A stretch of 64,000 nucleotides of DNA from Circinella umbellata. Its lineage: Eukaryota; Mucoromycota; Mucoromycetes; Mucorales; Lichtheimiaceae. The position numbers and the translations under genes were made by a program. The stretch is from contig JAIWNF010000076.1 in NCBI GenBank assembly GCA_025093555.1, positions 1 through 64,000 of the forward strand, read 5' to 3'. The notes under the pieces are model-generated. The model saw nothing but the letters and a program-made list of their open reading frames with translations. It had not been told where the DNA came from and did not search any database. Of the stretch, positions 1 through 12,160 are shown one piece after another (the stretch's first letter is position 1; each line of letters starts with the position of its first letter).

Positions 1-716
1 AGCGAAAGCTAGTTTTATGTAACGTGTGTCTTCGTCTTCTTTTAAACCATCGTTACTTTCTCCTTCTTGTTTTATAGATGGTTCATCAATAGGATTCCAA
101 GATTCTACATTAGCGGCGATTTCTTCCAAAGCTAAACCTGCTGCCCAACGCGTATCCCATGCTTTACTGCGTAAATGAACAACAACCTACACATATATGT
201 ATATATAACTCAATTAACAACGGCAACAATAAAAACCAACAATAAAACAAATATCGTTCTATCTCTTTCAAAGTACTAAACATAATAGTTTTTTCCCCTT
301 TTTTTCAAACAGACAAAAAAAAACCCCATACTCTTGATAATAAATTGTAAAGTTCACCAGGATGTTGTTTTTGGATCTCGCCCAACTGCTGTGCAGCAGT
401 TCGTCGAACAGAAGCAGTCGAGCCAGTATCCAACAATAGTACCAAGCGATCAAGTCTATATATATTTTTTTTGGTTTATTTTATTTTATTATTATTATTT
501 TTATACCAAAAGATGGGTATACATAATGTTTTTTGTTTAACAATAAGGAAGATAAACAGATGAAGTAATATATATCTAAATATTGACTTGGTTGATGACC
601 TTATGGAATAAAGGTAAAGGGGAAAAACATGATGATGATGATATAGAGTATAATAGTATAGGTGTAACGCAAAAGGAAGTTTTTTTATATAAACTTATTA
701 CTTACCTAGTCGCCAT
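1..716 (-). CDS. MOT1: MOT1/BTAF1 TATA-binding-protein-associated ATPase, N-terminal part only
   Basis: Swi2/Snf2-family ATPase that removes TBP from promoter DNA; only the N-terminal start of the HEAT-repeat region lies in the window and the gene runs off the left edge. Exons on the minus strand: 706-716 (ATG at 716, coding MAT plus two bases), 332-455 and 186 to the edge. The joins are in phase: AG|A gives Arg and the second join is phase 0. The reading starts MATRLDRLVLLLDTGST and continues with VRRTAAQQLGEIQKQHP, then a helix with KAWDTRWAAGLALEEIA, matching the conserved beginning of yeast Mot1 and human BTAF1. Introns are 187-331 and 456-705, with GTATGG and GTAAGT donors; the second, at 250 nt, is long for this window. 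The ATPase domain is outside the window. The family call is strong. Confidence 0.88.
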
Positions 717-1089
717 ATGAAATATATGTGTGGGTTATTTTTTTTTTTACTTGCTTGAAACTTGTTTGGGGGTGGAGATTGTTGGAGAGGGAGTGGGAGA
801 GAGGGTTGTTGGTGGCTTTTTTTCACAGGCACATTGCGAATACGGGTGAAAGATGCAATATATACCTTTTTTTTCCTTGAGCAAAACTCTGGCGCCGATG
901 ATCGTCAAACTCCGCACCATTGATTTTAATTGGAGTTCTTTATTTATCAAAAAAAGTTACGTCATATAAAAATGAAGTCAGTGCACAGCATGAAATTTTT
1001 TCATGTTAACCAGAAACAAAAGATTTCACCCCAGTTATTTAATACATGAATGCCAGCACATCTTTACTGGCAGTTCTTTACTGGTAGTC
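717..1089. other. MOT1 upstream region, no gene seen
   Basis: Contains the presumed MOT1 promoter and 5' UTR. A 67-codon open frame on the minus strand (747-950) is Pro/Thr/Ser-rich at its end, matches no family I know and overlaps the expected leader, so I do not call it a gene. Confidence 0.4.
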
Positions 1090-1640
1090 TTAGTTTTCTT
1101 TTATAGCTACTTGTCCTTCATGTAATTCTTCCAGTATTTTTTCTTCCTCACTCGCTATTTCTTCTCGAACAAGCTCTTCTTGCATTTGTGCATGACTATG
1201 TTGGTTTTGATTAGCAGGACATCGAAGGTATAATGGTCTTGAGTTAGGATCGCCATTGCTATTAATATAAGCTGTAAATACTCGACCAATATTGTTTGCA
1301 GCGTTAAGATCCCTATCTATTACACGACCTTACATTTTTACCATGCTCGTTCACAATGTCGACACCATCGATATGGATATACATATGCCTATAACCAGCT
1401 ATATTATTATTATTATTTTTAAAAAAAAGAGAAAGTATGATAATCTACCTTTTAAAATATCCATGATCATAGTAGCGTAGTGTTTCAAAAATCATCAAGT
1501 TGGAAACGATACAAACCAGCACGCACGCGATCAGGACATTGTGATGTACATGTTAATGGATTATTTTCTTCATTACAGCATGAAAGTATTTTTCTTCTCA
1601 TTCTGCTATTTCCAGTAGTTCTTTTTATTTTTTATTTTCT
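1090..1640 (-). pseudogene. C-terminal remnant of a TnpB/Fanzor-type (OrfB, RuvC + zinc ribbon) nuclease
   Basis: Reading the minus strand, 1328-1090 encodes RVIDRDLNAANNIGRVF followed by a charged tail ending at TAA (1090-1092). The D-R-D-x-N-A-A-x-N-I block is the hallmark of the last RuvC motif of OrfB/TnpB proteins and their eukaryotic Fanzor relatives, where the Asp is catalytic. Just upstream, about 1640-1517 reads RRKILSCCNEE and then TCTSQCPDR, a Cys-rich stretch resembling the zinc ribbon that precedes this motif. The two pieces are separated by about 190 nt with stops. This could be an intron (GTTTGT donor at 1516, AAG acceptor before 1328, phases compatible) or an insertion. I find no upstream RuvC-I/II or N-terminal domain before the 2288-3051 element, so the copy looks truncated and inactive. 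Confidence 0.5.
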
Positions 1641-2285
1641 ATATTTCAAGAAGAAATAAAGTCAATTTCTTACTTGAATAAAAAGAAAGATAATCAATGA
1701 TTTATCTTATCGATGATTTGTACATATCCACATATCTTTATCTGGCATATGGCGTTTTAATTTCATTTTTTGAAGACGAAAGATAAATAATTTACTGTAC
1801 TTACCCATTTACGGTATTCCGTTTATGAAATATTCAACTGTATAAATGTGCCATCTTCTTCAGATCGACTGATAAATGTAGTCGTAAGATAGTGTTTTAT
1901 ATTAGACTAAGGTTGACATATCATATTTGGAAAATATCTATGATTCCATTTATATATTAGCACTCTTCTTTCAAAAATGTATAAAGTATTCTAATTGTGC
2001 TTATTTTTTATTTAATTATTTTTTGGTAATTCATCCAAATAACAATAATTTCCTTGTCTCGCGTTCTTCATAATCATTCCATTTACTACTATTAATTTTA
2101 AATTGGTTGATGCTGGTATAGTTCTTATATTTGATAGTATAACATTGGTTGTTGATTCAGGATTTATATTACGTATTGTCTCTTGTTTAGTATGAGATAA
2201 AAGGTAACAACATTCTCAAAATACAACAATAATTATTATCTTATGTTAACTATCATTTTTGAATTGTCACTATTGTTATCACCAT
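1641..2285. other. AT-rich intergenic stretch
   Basis: No open frame with recognisable similarity. It lies upstream of the TnpB-like fragment, where the missing N-terminal part of that protein would be expected, but I could not read any of it. Confidence 0.35.
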
Positions 2286-2287
2286 TA

Positions 2288-3051
2288 AGAGAGTTCCGTT
2301 AATTCATATCCGTTAATTTTCACACCTTATTAACTTCACCAAAAATCAAGGAATGGTAAAATAAACATAAGAAATTTTCACATCCCCTTTTATTTCACTT
2401 CATAGCACCGAGCAACATTGAATCCTTAACGGATATAATAAAAAAACACTATTTATGTGATAAATATAATCATTGCAATTAAATTATTATATACAATATT
2501 TATCTGCTTGTTATTTTTCTCACATTAAGCCTTTGGACATCATACTAACGTTACGTGTCTTAGACAAATTAAACTCATTCATTTTTATTTTGTATTGTCA
2601 GTGATCAATTTGTTATGGTATATGGGTGGAGTCTTTTCTATCTTCTCAGACAGCATACCATACTGCTCAGCCGTCAAGAAGCTAATGTGTGATTTGGTTT
2701 ACATTATTTGATACATATAGAGCAGAATATATATGATAGGTAGCGATTGGAGATAAAAGAAAATAAATATGTTTGCAGCTCTTGGGGCTATATATGGTTT
2801 TTTTTACAAAAAAAAACGGCCAAGGATGTGCTCAAATAAAAAAATTGAGCGTTTCAAAAACGCATAGGAAACAACGCACAAATTTAATATATTAGTTAAT
2901 ATTTAGATATTTTAAAAGATAATAGTGACTTGAAGTATTCAATATATGCACATTCTTGGAGAAAAAATTCATAGTATCCGTTAATTTTCACACCCCTTTA
3001 TTTTCACAGAAAAAATGAAAAATGTCCCTATGAAATTAACGGGGACCTCTG
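2288..3051. mobile_element. 764-bp non-autonomous TIR element (MITE-like) with TA target duplication
   Basis: The left end begins AGAGAGTTCCGTTAATTCAT. The reverse complement of the right end begins CAGAGGTCCCCGTTAATTTC, so the two ends are imperfect inverted repeats of about 20 bp. Each is flanked directly by TA (2286-2287 and 3052-3053). A TA duplication and CAG-like ends suit the Tc1/mariner/pogo superfamily. No transposase frame is present inside. The motif TCCGTTAA or its complement recurs near both ends (about 2294, 2308, 2428, 2977, 3037). A block TCCGTTAATTTTCACACC is present in the same orientation near both ends (about 2309 and 2976), possibly transposase-binding sites. The autonomous partner is not in this window. 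Confidence 0.62.
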
Positions 3052-3060
3052 TACTTGTCA

Positions 3061-3137
3061 ACTATTACTATTACTATTACTATTACTACTACTATTACTA
3101 CTACTATTATTATTATTATTGTTATTATTATTATTAC
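3061..3137. repeat. (TTA/TAC)n trinucleotide-rich microsatellite
   Basis: A run of imperfect ACT, ATT and TTA triplets about 75 bp long immediately outside the right end of the 2288-3051 element. Confidence 0.8.
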
Positions 3138-6100
3138 GTAGTTATGGGACGGCAGGAGAATTGGAGATAGTGTATGGGATATTTTGTTGTAGTTATTCTT
3201 CTCCATTCATATCCTCTCACGCTAAATAAGTTCTTTACTTTTTAGGCTTTGAAAGAAAAGGGAATAGACAAATAAAAAAAAAGGATTTTAAATAAAAGAA
3301 AGACAGAAAGCTATTTATTAGTTCACACACTATAAATTGTAAGTTTAAAAACGTACTGGATTTCTGCAAAATTGTTATTTGTAAATTGAACTAGTTGCTT
3401 CTTCGCTTCCCGAATGGCATGTATGCAAAATTACGAAGAGTTGTGTATGTTGGATGTGATTATATGTTTGGAATATTATACTAATTTGGGGCCCTTTGTA
3501 TCACTACTATTTGTAGTCTGGTACTACTATGTAGCTAGTTGCCTGTAAATAAGGATGAATTATGTACTACGACAAATATGTATTATGTTCAAAATATTAT
3601 AATTCAAACATATAAGATATAAATTGTAAATTGTAATATTATATATACAGATACTTACTACTCAAGTAAAAGATACAGGTGTCTCTTTTCATTGAATACT
3701 TTCTCAATCCAAATAACACATTGCTATAAAACGTAAATCATCATACTATTTCTGTTACTCTTTTGGTGAAATACGTAGAAAGAAAATTAACCCAATGCTC
3801 CTCTACTTTTGAATGAGGTATAAATGCTATGAAATACGTAGAATAAAACGAGTAATACCATGTGCCGTCAACAAAGAATGTATGTAGTTAGGTGTAGAAA
3901 TTTCTGGAACGAATGATCTTGTGTCTGTTGTATTATCAATGACGCATCATTGTAGAAATCTGGATGGACAACGCATTGAGCCATAAAATTGAAAACACTT
4001 TCATACTATCGTCAATTACTGTTATTAGAATATAAAAAAAGGGCTATGTATATAAAGATAGGATAGTAGAACGATACGAAAGGGATCAGCATGTCTCACT
4101 TCATTAGCGGTACGCAGAAAGACAACAGCTTATGAGCAAATAAAAATTAATCTTTTATAACATACTGGAGTATATGTATTGAATGTATAACTAATAACGA
4201 ATCATTATGTTATTCTTTTAATTATAAATATAAATATCATGAAATATAAACGATAGTAGTATGAAGAGATTAACTTGAGGTATTTGTATTTTATATCTCG
4301 CTCATTTCCTGGAATGTCCGAATATTATCGCGGCGTGTGAAATTGAAGATGATGATGTACTTGTAGTAAACCCAACGATAGTTACTACTGTATACAAACC
4401 TTTCCTCGGAGAGCTATTTAATCTTCTTGATATTAATTACCTCAGTTAGATTAAACTTTCATTTTTAACATCTCATTTGATTGTGTCACCAATGTTATTT
4501 TTATTTATTGTAGTACGAGCACTTTTATACTTTTTAATCCCATTATGAACACAAACTTTTTTTAAAGTTGAGCCAACTATCATACCAATGAAAATGTATT
4601 TGATTAAATAAGAATCGGTCAATGAATTGTTAAAGATCTCGAAGTGGAAAAACTAGAGTCAAGAAAGTTGTTCCCGTGATAAGAAAAATGGCTTTTGCTG
4701 CGTATTTGTATTATGCAAAGCCATTGGTGCTACAATTAAGAAACTAGGCAGTACAAGAGAACTCAGCAAGTTCGAAGATGAAAAATATCTTTTTTTCTCA
4801 AAACTTTCTGGGCTGTAGTAGTTACAAAGTTGTTTTCGTTGTTGTTACGTAAGGGTAATAGTGAGCTATCGGAAAAATGAGTGGTATGATATATACAGCA
4901 GTTTGTATTATACGTGCTAATTGAGCAATAGCGTTTATGAAACTATGCGACATCATTCATTAAATTGCGATCTATTGAATACTAAAAAGAAGTCTTTAAC
5001 GCTAAGCTACACAAGGTGGTGGTATCATTCAAAATAATGGTGTCATATTTTAGCCATCCCGATTGAATCGACTACTTTAAATATATGTTTACGTAGCACT
5101 ATAATTGATTTTATCAGATATGAAGATGGAAAGCACTGAATAGATTCTTTGTGCTCCAAAACCAAACAAAATCACCGCATTTTATTGGAACAATTCATCT
5201 TCATGATTGTATCATTAAAATTATGCCATATTTCTGGGTCTTATAATAATAACCGTATATGATTAAAAAAAAGACGAAAGGAAAGACATAAACAACATTA
5301 TACAAGAAAAGCTAGTAGCCCATTAGCGATTATTTTAATATTAAGGGTAAAACGCGAATTGCGGGGTTTTTTTAAAGGAGGGCAAAAGAAGAGGTTGCTT
5401 TTTGTTGACAGGAACAGTTTTTTTCAAATGGGGAACTTTCGTCCTACATGAACACTTGAACGAAACGAGTGAAAAAAGTACACAACTCAAATAATCATTC
5501 AACCCCTCCCCCCTTTTTTTTCTCCGTCCTGTTGTTTCCGATTGACACATCAATCATCACACAAAAAAAAAACTTGCGTTAGTTAATAATCATTCTCTTT
5601 GTCATAAGATACAATGTTGTTACTCTTATTTATTTACCACGTAAATATGTATCTTTCTTTTTTAATTCATTAAAAAGGGACCTTTTGTTGGGTAAAACCA
5701 AAAGAAAAAAAAATACTCTTTCTGGTACAAAGTTTGATCTCGTGTAAGATTGAATGAACTGGAACCAATCGTATTCTTTACCGTTTTACTATTAAAATCT
5801 CTGCTATGTTATAGGGCAAGCCTTTTTTACCATTTACCAATTATGTAAAATATAATAATCCGCTTCTCTTTTCGCTTTCCACCTGATCTTATTCATTTGC
5901 ATTAGATTATTGCTAATTATTGTACAGGTAATAAATATTGCACAAAAAGTCCGCTCTTTTTTTCTTTAACTTTCTGGTTAGCACCGAAAACAGAAGTCAT
6001 GATTTAGTTATTTATTTTTCTTGTCAGGACAAAGAAGGATTCATTATAATAAATTATATAATATATAAAAAAAAAGTTTTAATTGGACCAAGGTTATTTG

Positions 6101-7590
6101 TGGAAACAAAGCACAATTTATAAATATTTGTTGAGAAATGAACCAGCGACATATAATAAGGAGAGGTTGAAAAAGAACTTACGATCCACCATCATTTACA
6201 CACATTACATCAAACAGACATATAAAACATATGGACCGGATAGTAAGACGTGATTTTGTATTGATAATTGGATATTAATTATCAAAGTGACACATTTATA
6301 CTTATATAATATAAATCTTCAATATTTAGTAGCATACAAATAGTTTCATGTATATTGCTAACCTACTATGTTCTTCTCTCCTTTGTTTATTCTATGGTAT
6401 TGAAATAAAAATACAAAAGGTGTTATTGTTTTTTTTATCATTATTACATATTTATTTATTGCCAGCATGGAAGAACAATAAAGAAGAATAAACAGTTGAT
6501 TATTATTATCTCTATTGTTTGTTCATGGTGATGACAATGACATGTCATTTATCCTTTTTTGAATGTGACCTTGTTTTTTTTCTCTGCCATATACATTTCT
6601 TTCCATGGAAAGTTGAATATTACATATGGCCAACAAACTGTCCCGATGATCGTAAAGAGGTCATTAGCTAAAAGTTCAAATTGCGTGCTTTGGGTGACAA
6701 AATAAAAAAGATCACATTACTCTGATAAGTCTATTACTATTATTAACAGGTGCAAAAAGAAAGATCGGTGGCGAGCATTTATTCATTTAGTCATTTAGTT
6801 AGCCTGTTTGCTATTATTATTACATCTCATGTGCCAAACAAGTAAAAAGGAAAATACAATTTACTTAAAATGGTATAAATACATCTTTTAAAATAGTTAA
6901 CAAAACCAATGATTACTTTTTTTTATGTACTCGTGATTATTATTATAATTTATTAGTTGTTATTATCCTGCTGCTGTCAAAACAACAACGTGCATTCCCA
7001 TGATTGTTATCATAAGTAATACATTTCACCATAACAAAATATAATATTGACCTATGTCTAAACAAGCAATTGCTGCGCAAAAATGCATGTGTTTTTAGCA
7101 CGTTGTATTATATAGTAATATGATTCACTTTTATATATTTAATGTGGTTTATAATAAATTGTTAAAGGGAGATGACTGTATTGTGAGAATATTTGGATAT
7201 ACATGAACAGTAAAGAGACTAATATATAATTGAAAATGCTTGATATGTACGTAATATGAAAAAAAATGTTATGTTTGATGGGAGGGTTTTAGAAAAAAAG
7301 AGAGATAAAAGAAAATTGGATATACAATGTGAGGAGAAATTGTTATTGTTCTTGATGAATATACATGAGAAGAAATAAGTATGCAGTTTATGAAAAAAGA
7401 ATGATAGTGAAGAAAAAGTATAACAGAATGTTCTAATATAATATTATATCAAATTTACTGGTAATATGTATGCTTGTTGTTGATATGCTTGTATTGCTGT
7501 ATTGTTGTTGTTCACCAGGAACTTTGAATAATCGGATAAAAAAAAAAGAGAAATACGCAACACGAAATGTTATGGGCGAAAACATAAGAA
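3138..7590. other. 4.4-kb AT-rich region without a supported gene
   Basis: Very AT-rich sequence with only short frames. The sub-region 5341-5560 is somewhat more GC-rich and contains a 70-codon minus-strand frame, but its composition is low-complexity (Lys/Pro-rich) and I see no domain or splice context. No tRNA or rRNA was recognised. Confidence 0.4.
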
Positions 7591-8160
7591 TTAACGTCGA
7601 AGGTATGGACACGACACTTCATGAGCGAATTGCGATACGTCTACACCACATCTAGGACAAAAACTATAGTGGGTGGCTTGACAGGTAGGAGTTGATGGTG
7701 ATTCAATTGTATTGTTATTATTCATAATTGAGGAAGTAACAGTGGTATTTGTAATGGAACACATTTCTTGACTAGTGCTTTTAAGTTGAAATAGTTTTTC
7801 TAAAATAAGTGTAGAGTAATCGAAAGAAAAGTAAGTATTTGAATTCCAAAGTCTAACCAGGTCTTTTTATAACCATTTGAAAGTTACACAAGGTAAAGAG
7901 CTTTTTGAACACGTTTTGAAAAGTGGGGGGGGAGGAGTTCCCTTGGCTTCAAAAATCGGGTTAGTGATAACCAGTTAAAGAGGGCCAAAAATTTTTTATT
8001 TCCCCCCTCCACAAACAAGTTCCGCTTCATCTTGTAATCCTTTGAACTTCATTCTCTTATCCTTACCCCCACTTTTTTTAGAGGAAAAGTTGCGGTATAA
8101 ACAAAGGTACAGACTGCCAAGGACAAAAAGAATTTGACTGGCTGGCCAAGAATAATGCAT
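7591..8160 (-). CDS. Tentative small membrane-anchored protein with a C-terminal C-x2-C-x8-H-x3-C motif
   Basis: Hand-built three-exon model on the minus strand: 8067-8160, 7858-7941 and 7591-7799, giving 128 aa with all phases matching. Intron 1 has a GTAAGG donor and a CACTAAC branch-like sequence shortly before the acceptor; intron 2 is 58 nt with a pyrimidine-rich tail. The protein begins MHYSWPASQILFVLGSLYLC, an apparent signal-anchor or transmembrane segment, followed by a basic patch. A helical stretch (FQNVFKKLFTLCNFQMVIKR) and a Ser/Thr/Asn-rich linker come next. It ends in FCPRCGVDVSQFAHEVSCPY, a possible zinc-binding finger, with the stop six bases later. I do not recognise the family. 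The final exon is the best supported part; the two upstream exons rest only on splice signals and frame. Confidence 0.4.
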
Positions 8161-11100
8161 TCTTTTTTAAAAAAAAAGAAAAAAAAAGAGCCACATGTGT
8201 GTGCTACATTATAACTTTTTCCGCGGGGTAACAGGAACGGACGACCGGGTCACCATCCGATGACTTATAATAAATATCCGTCTCTTTCTCTTTTTATTTC
8301 TCATCTTTTTTTTGGGGCTCGTCCCCCAAACCAAAAGAAGAAAGTTTTTTTTTTTTTTGCCACGCGAAAAAAAAAGGGTCCCCCAAAAAACAATAATACG
8401 GCATTTTAAAAAAAAGCATGCGCGAAGTTAAAAACTTCATTGCTTAGCAATAAATTCTTCCCTTTCAACAGTCGACAAAAAAAATATTAGTTTTGTGGTA
8501 CTGGTCAAGGCTCAGCATCACTGGTATTATTAAGGTTATATATTTTTATATACATACAAAAGGAGAAACGGCTTCTCTGTCTCAACACAGCAGCGGACAG
8601 CAACCTGATTGTTCAGTTTTTCTGGCGTTTCGATATCACAAAAAAAATGTTTGGTATGATTATCCCAAACAAAAAAAAAGTCAGATAAAAAGGGTAGATG
8701 AAAAACGGATAATATATCCTACCGAAAGATATTGGTAGTTATATAGATTTATAAATGTGTGCCACGTTAAAAAAAGTAATCGACGGGAAACCTGGAGGTG
8801 GCTGTTTTGTTTCGTTGCCTCTTCCCTCATACAATGCAATACACATCTTTCTTGTTATAAATGAATGTGCCACATATGGATATTTAAATCAGACAACCCC
8901 TTCTCGCGTTATCTTATTCTAAATGGGGCTCTGTTAGAGCTATTTTCTGATTATCAAACAGGAATAGATTTGGCCGCTGATTTTTGATATTGGTTTCATC
9001 TAATAAAAAAGAAGATTATATAAATAAAATTATATTAATGGAGGAACAACATAGTAATATATAGAGAAGCATTTTGCTTACATCAGCCTCATTTTTCTCT
9101 TGATTAACCCAAATTAACGTTACCAATAAAGCATCACACAAGCATTCACATACACAAACGATCAAAAATCATGAGCTGTTTGTGATCGTTTAATTTTCCC
9201 TGATGTTACTAATCGATAACCTTTCAAAACATGGTTAGATTATGGGTAGAAAATGATGTTATTAATAGCAACAGCTACATGATTGCCGGCGGGAAGTTGA
9301 TGAGTGATGAACGAGAGAGTTATTCTCATTTTACAATCGACGGGCGAAAGAAGTAATTTGTTTCGCATTAAAAACTAATAATGCACAAACTTTAAAAATG
9401 AACTGCCGATATAAAACATCATGTTTTTATCACGTGAGATCTTCTTTTTAATTCATTATCTATTTTATTATTTATTGATTGACATAATGTAACAAATTCT
9501 CTTTTTGTTCTAATTTGACTACTTATTTGTTACAGGATTCATATTAATATACGGGACCGTGAATATGTGTAATATATACACATGAGTTACCCAGATCAAT
9601 AAGAAATGATTAGCCTGTTCAATAAATTGTAAATATGGTATAATGCTTGTTATACTACTAACTCATTATCACTGAGCTGTAATTTTTACTGTTTGGATCG
9701 TGGCCTGCTATTAACAAGTGTACATGCATACAAACAGTATTAAGCCCCCTCCCTTTATTGGTTTGTCAATAAATAATTGTATATATTATCATTGCGGCTG
9801 GCGTGATCGTAATAATCGTGTAATATGGATCTTGAACATTTTCGCTTTTGTTAGATTATACGAAAATGATTTACGTACATATGATTCTTTTTTGATCTTA
9901 TACCGCAAAAGCAAAATAGCGATGTCTTATAACATCAAAAAATGATAAAGCAAGATGAAAATCATTTTTTGCTTCTTTTACTTACGTACTGCAAAAATTA
10001 CTGATGAAACTGTTATGTATATCTTCTTGCTGATGGGACATTGTCAAACAACAAGTACCCGTTTTCCTACATATATTGTGTATTATTTATGATTCCAAAA
10101 AGAAAAAGCGAGCCAGGGGACCCTTTTATTTTTCTCATCTCGACATTTGCTGTGGTTTTTTATCGAAACACAATAATATAACCTTGTGAAATCCAAAAAG
10201 TGGGGTACTCATCACGACACATTACCTAGATCGATCATTCCGAAGGCTGAATAAATAATGAGGAAAAAAACTATTGCAATAATTAAAAACAACAACAATA
10301 ATACAAAACAAATATACAATACTGGTATATATTAAAAAATAACTAAACAATGATGTTGGACATAAAACAACAACAAAATATTTGTACAAATATTATGGAT
10401 TGCCCGTTAAACAAGAGGGAATACAGAAAAAAGAAAGCAATCAGCAAATGATATCAACCTTGTACCTAATAGTGGTTTTTCTTTTCACTCTATAATGTAG
10501 CTCAAAACGGTAACCCACTCATTACTAGCTTGGCACCGACAATAGCAATTAAAAAACAGTATAAAAAGAAGATGGCTTAGCATATTATATAAGTTATATT
10601 TATTTTCGTTTTCTCAGATGATGCTAATGTGTTTTTTTCTTTGCACTGCTCGATCAATACTCTTTTCGGTTGCACAACTTTGAAAAAGTCGAGTTTTCAA
10701 ATAATACCGGTTGCCATAAGCCACATTAGAAAGAAAATAGTTTACATTATTTTATTAATATGCGACGACTTCATCGTTTAAGTTAGCCCTTTTGTCTTTA
10801 GTATACTAACTGTAAATGGATTACTATTACTGTTATGTTCACACGATATACTTTATTTTTTGTTTTTATTTGTCTCTCAATTCACATTTTTATTATTGTT
10901 GTACCATGTATGACAGCTATTGGACAAATTACTGTTCAATGCTATAATAATCCGATATTTATTTTCCATATTTTTTTTAATTTGTAGACTTGACATAGCC
11001 ACTTTTTGCTTTCTTTCGTTATATCATCGAAATCGACAGTGAGCTTGAAATGTTTGACAAAAACAATGGTTTACTATATCTTTTTTTCATGGTAACATTG

Positions 11101-11321
11101 TATCAAAAAGAAAAAATAGGTAACAATGATACAAATAGCACTTGGACCTTTTGGAACTTATAATACACAGGAAAACGTTTTTACATTTTGGATTCTTATT
11201 ACGTACATCGTAATATTCTATGTACCTACAACTAGTTCATAAGAATACATAATCTAAGTGGTTATACAACTTATGATTTTTATTACTGTAATGTAATCAA
11301 ATGTATCGAATTTTTTCATAT
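8161..11321. other. AT-rich intergenic region left of the MULE
   Basis: The part next to 8160 has long poly-A/T tracts, typical of promoters in this window, and presumably holds the promoter of the small gene to its left. Frames of 75-81 codons at 8493-8738 and 9718-9945 have no recognisable domain and are probably chance. Nothing else was identified. Confidence 0.4.
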
Positions 11322-11330
11322 GATCACCAG
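11322..11330. repeat. Left 9-bp target-site duplication of the MULE
   Basis: GATCACCAG, directly abutting the left terminal inverted repeat and identical to 15739-15747. Nine-bp duplications are characteristic of Mutator-like elements. Confidence 0.93.
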
Positions 11331-11357
11331 GGGTGCCGTGTTTTTTCAGGTGAAATT
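11331..11357 (+). repeat. Left terminal inverted repeat of the MULE
   Basis: 27 bp starting GGGTGCCGTG, identical to the reverse complement of 15712-15738. After position 27 the two ends still resemble each other weakly (TGGATT versus GAGGATT). Confidence 0.93.
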
Positions 11358-11451
11358 TGGATTTTTTATGTGCCTAGCCACATATTTTTTATGTGATTTG
11401 CCACAAAACATTTTAAACTCAATCTCCGCTTGTATATTTGTATTATAAAAA

Positions 11452-11550
11452 TGATTTTTTTATGTGATTTTTTTTATGTGATTTTTTTTTATGTGATTTT
11501 TTTTATGTGGTTTTTTTATGTGGTTTTTTTATGTGGTTTTTTTATGTGAT
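11452..11550 (+). repeat. Subterminal tandem array of a T-tract + ATGTG unit
   Basis: Seven copies of a 13-15-bp unit, a run of about 7-9 T followed by ATGTG (ATGTG at about 11462, 11476, 11491, 11505, 11518, 11531 and 11544). Single related copies occur at about 11367 and 11390. It lies inside the left end of the MULE, beyond the 3' end of the transposase gene. Confidence 0.85.
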
Positions 11551-11560
11551 CTGTTATTTT

Positions 11561-11818
11561 GGGATTTTTTGCATAAAAAAGCACTTAGTCGTTTTTTTAT
11601 ATATTTTTTTATTGTGTGTTTTTTGCATAAAAAGCACTTAGTCGTTTTTTTATATTTTTTTTTTATTGTGTGTTTTTTGCATAAAAAGCACTTAGTCGTT
11701 TTTTTATATTTTTTTTTATTGTGTGTTTTTTGCATAAAAAGCACTTAGTCGTTTTTTTATATATTTTTTTTTTATTTTGGGATTTTTTGCATAAAAAAGC
11801 ATTTAGTCGTTTTTTTTA
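11561..11818 (+). repeat. 54-bp minisatellite, five copies, inside the MULE left end
   Basis: Five copies of a roughly 54-bp unit built around TTTTTTGCATAAAAAGCA followed by CTTAGTCG and a long T tract (GCATAAAA at 11571, 11625, 11679, 11732, 11789). The three middle copies carry TTATTGTGTGTTTTTTGC before the core. The first and last carry TTATTTTGGGATTTTTTGC and an extra A, so the array is internally ordered: old outer units with amplified inner ones. Confidence 0.88.
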
Positions 11819-12160
11819 CTGCTCACTAAGCATAATAATATCGCGATTAATAAATACTCAACGATAACATAGCCTTTTTATTGGTATTTCTAGTTATATG
11901 ATGTGATAGACACATAATAACACACAGGGACGTATCTCTCCACATTTGGAATAAACATAAATATATAAACCAATATACTTATCTGTTTCATTGGCACTTT
12001 CTTGGCCTTCGTTAATCTATGTTATAAAAAAGAGAGATTGTGTGTTTATAAGAAAAGAATAAATGTATGTCTATATAAAAAAGGATAAATATAAGTCTAA
12101 GTAGATAATAAAATAAGAGGGATAATGTCTAGAAAAATATATAAAAAGTTTCGCAGGAAT

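Noticed and set aside
4380..4405. TACAGTAGTAACT-like sequence (minus strand) resembling the 62340 end
   Set aside because: Similarity stops after 13 bp and the distance and orientation make it no plausible partner.
8493..8738. 81-codon plus-strand frame
   Set aside because: No domain, biased Lys/Tyr composition, no splice partners; sits in promoter-like sequence.
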